The position numbers and the translations under genes are program-made. Shown here in pieces: positions 62,951 to 63,385 of a DNA stretch of 63,385 nt. The notes beneath the pieces are model-generated. The model did no database searches. It was given only the letters and a program-made list of their open reading frames with translations, and had not been told where the DNA came from. Source of the DNA: an uncultured Ruminococcus sp. (GTDB lineage: Bacteria > Bacillota > Clostridia > Oscillospirales > Ruminococcaceae). The stretch lies in assembly GCA_949291345.1 (NCBI GenBank), contig CASEVP010000007.1, forward strand, positions 1 through 63,385, read 5' to 3'. Each line of letters opens with the position of its first letter. Position 1 is the first letter of the stretch.

Positions 62951-63385
62951 TTGTATCAGGCACTTTATCGAAAGTGGCGGCCACGGTCGTTTGATGATGT
63001 GATTTCACAGCCCCATGTTACCACAGCGTTGCGTAACCAGATACGGGAAGAAAAAACAGCCCACGCATATCTGTTTACGGGTTCCAGAGGCACAGGCAAA
63101 ACCACTTGTGCCAGGATCTTTGCTAAGACGGTGAATTGTCTGCACCGTACACCCGAGGGCAACCCCTGTCTTGAATGTGAAATTTGTAAAGAAGCAGAAC
63201 GGGGGGCACTCAGCGATATTATTGAGATTGATGCGGCGTCGAATAACAGTGTGGACGATATCCGAGATCTGCGGGATGGCACGATATATTTGCCGGAACG
63301 GTGTCGGTATAAGGTGTATATTATTGATGAAATCCATATGCTGTCTCCCAGTGCGTGGGGAGCACTTCTGAAGGTGATGGAAGAA
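62951..63385 (+). CDS. dnaX: DNA polymerase III subunit gamma/tau, N-terminal part
   Basis: The clamp-loader ATPase, cut by the window end after 145 codons. The opening LYQALYRKWRPRSFDDVISQPHV is the classic DnaX start. Walker A is GSRGTGKTTCARI, the zinc site includes CLECEICKE, and Walker B is IIDEIHML. The start is TTG 62951 with GGGAGGTG seven bases upstream. Confidence 0.96.
   Translation, partial: MYQALYRKWRPRSFDDVISQPHVTTALRNQIREEKTAHAYLFTGSRGTGKTTCARIFAKTVNCLHRTPEGNPCLECEICKEAERGALSDIIEIDAASNNSVDDIRDLRDGTIYLPERCRYKVYIIDEIHMLSPSAWGALLKVMEE

Overview
The window looks like chromosome of a spore-forming, low-to-mid GC Bacillota bacterium of the Ruminococcus type (Oscillospiraceae). The reasons are dockerin and cohesin modules of ruminococcal style, a sortase-type anchor on a cohesin protein, dipicolinate synthase genes (spore core), an IreB regulator, a tyrosyl T-box, and SRP RNA next to dnaX. 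Starch- and glycogen-type enzymes (a GH13 amylase-like protein, glycogen phosphorylase) beside dockerins fit a Ruminococcus bromii-like amylosome organism, but the species is an inference. | Layout: 1-13200 holds housekeeping genes: a thioredoxin tail, guaB, an aldose-epimerase-like gene, birA, tatD, alr, a large two-gene acyl-CoA-dehydratase-activase type system, and a PPi-type phosphofructokinase. 13690-25743 is one long operon for oligosaccharide import: a CBM-like/solute-binding fusion, two permease pairs, a secreted NHL/TPR protein, a YIP1-like membrane protein and a DUF5696 protein, with no ATPase gene. 25847-29834 has a candidate small RNA, a dockerin-bearing SGNH-like protein and an HtrA protease. 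30123-36561 is the dipicolinate synthase locus. 36747-46000 holds an AEC transporter, a GH31 / PH-domain / FkbM operon, IreB, a DUF1540 protein and a four-cohesin scaffoldin with its own dockerin. 46200-63385 holds two tRNAs, a Spo0A-C-like small protein, an XRE regulator fused to a desulfoferrodoxin-like domain, tyrS with its T-box, an ABC-F protein with an attenuator-like leader, an aminotransferase, a ROK regulator, GH13, glgP, citrate synthase, SRP RNA and the start of dnaX. | Main discovery: the sporulation gene dpaA (dipicolinate synthase subunit A) is split by a 4,965-bp element (30924-35888). The missing C-terminal 33 codons of dpaA lie intact at 35889-35990, just beyond a large serine recombinase gene (34381-35853), and overlap dpaB. 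Joining the two halves at a shared CC dinucleotide restores a 300-residue DpaA in frame. The two element ends carry a 10-bp inverted repeat, each exactly 8 nt from that CC, as expected for attP of a serine integrase. This is the architecture of a skin-type element that is excised during sporulation. Its cargo is unusual: a dockerin protein and a sortase-anchored cohesin protein, which are parts of the extracellular enzyme complex. | Other notable items: a 171-bp MITE-like repeat in three copies with a conserved small ORF and RNA-like pairing, whose two ends also occur fused as a terminator; mutually exclusive hairpins and a leader ORF before the ABC-F gene; and a dockerin-bearing SGNH protein that has lost its catalytic Ser and His.
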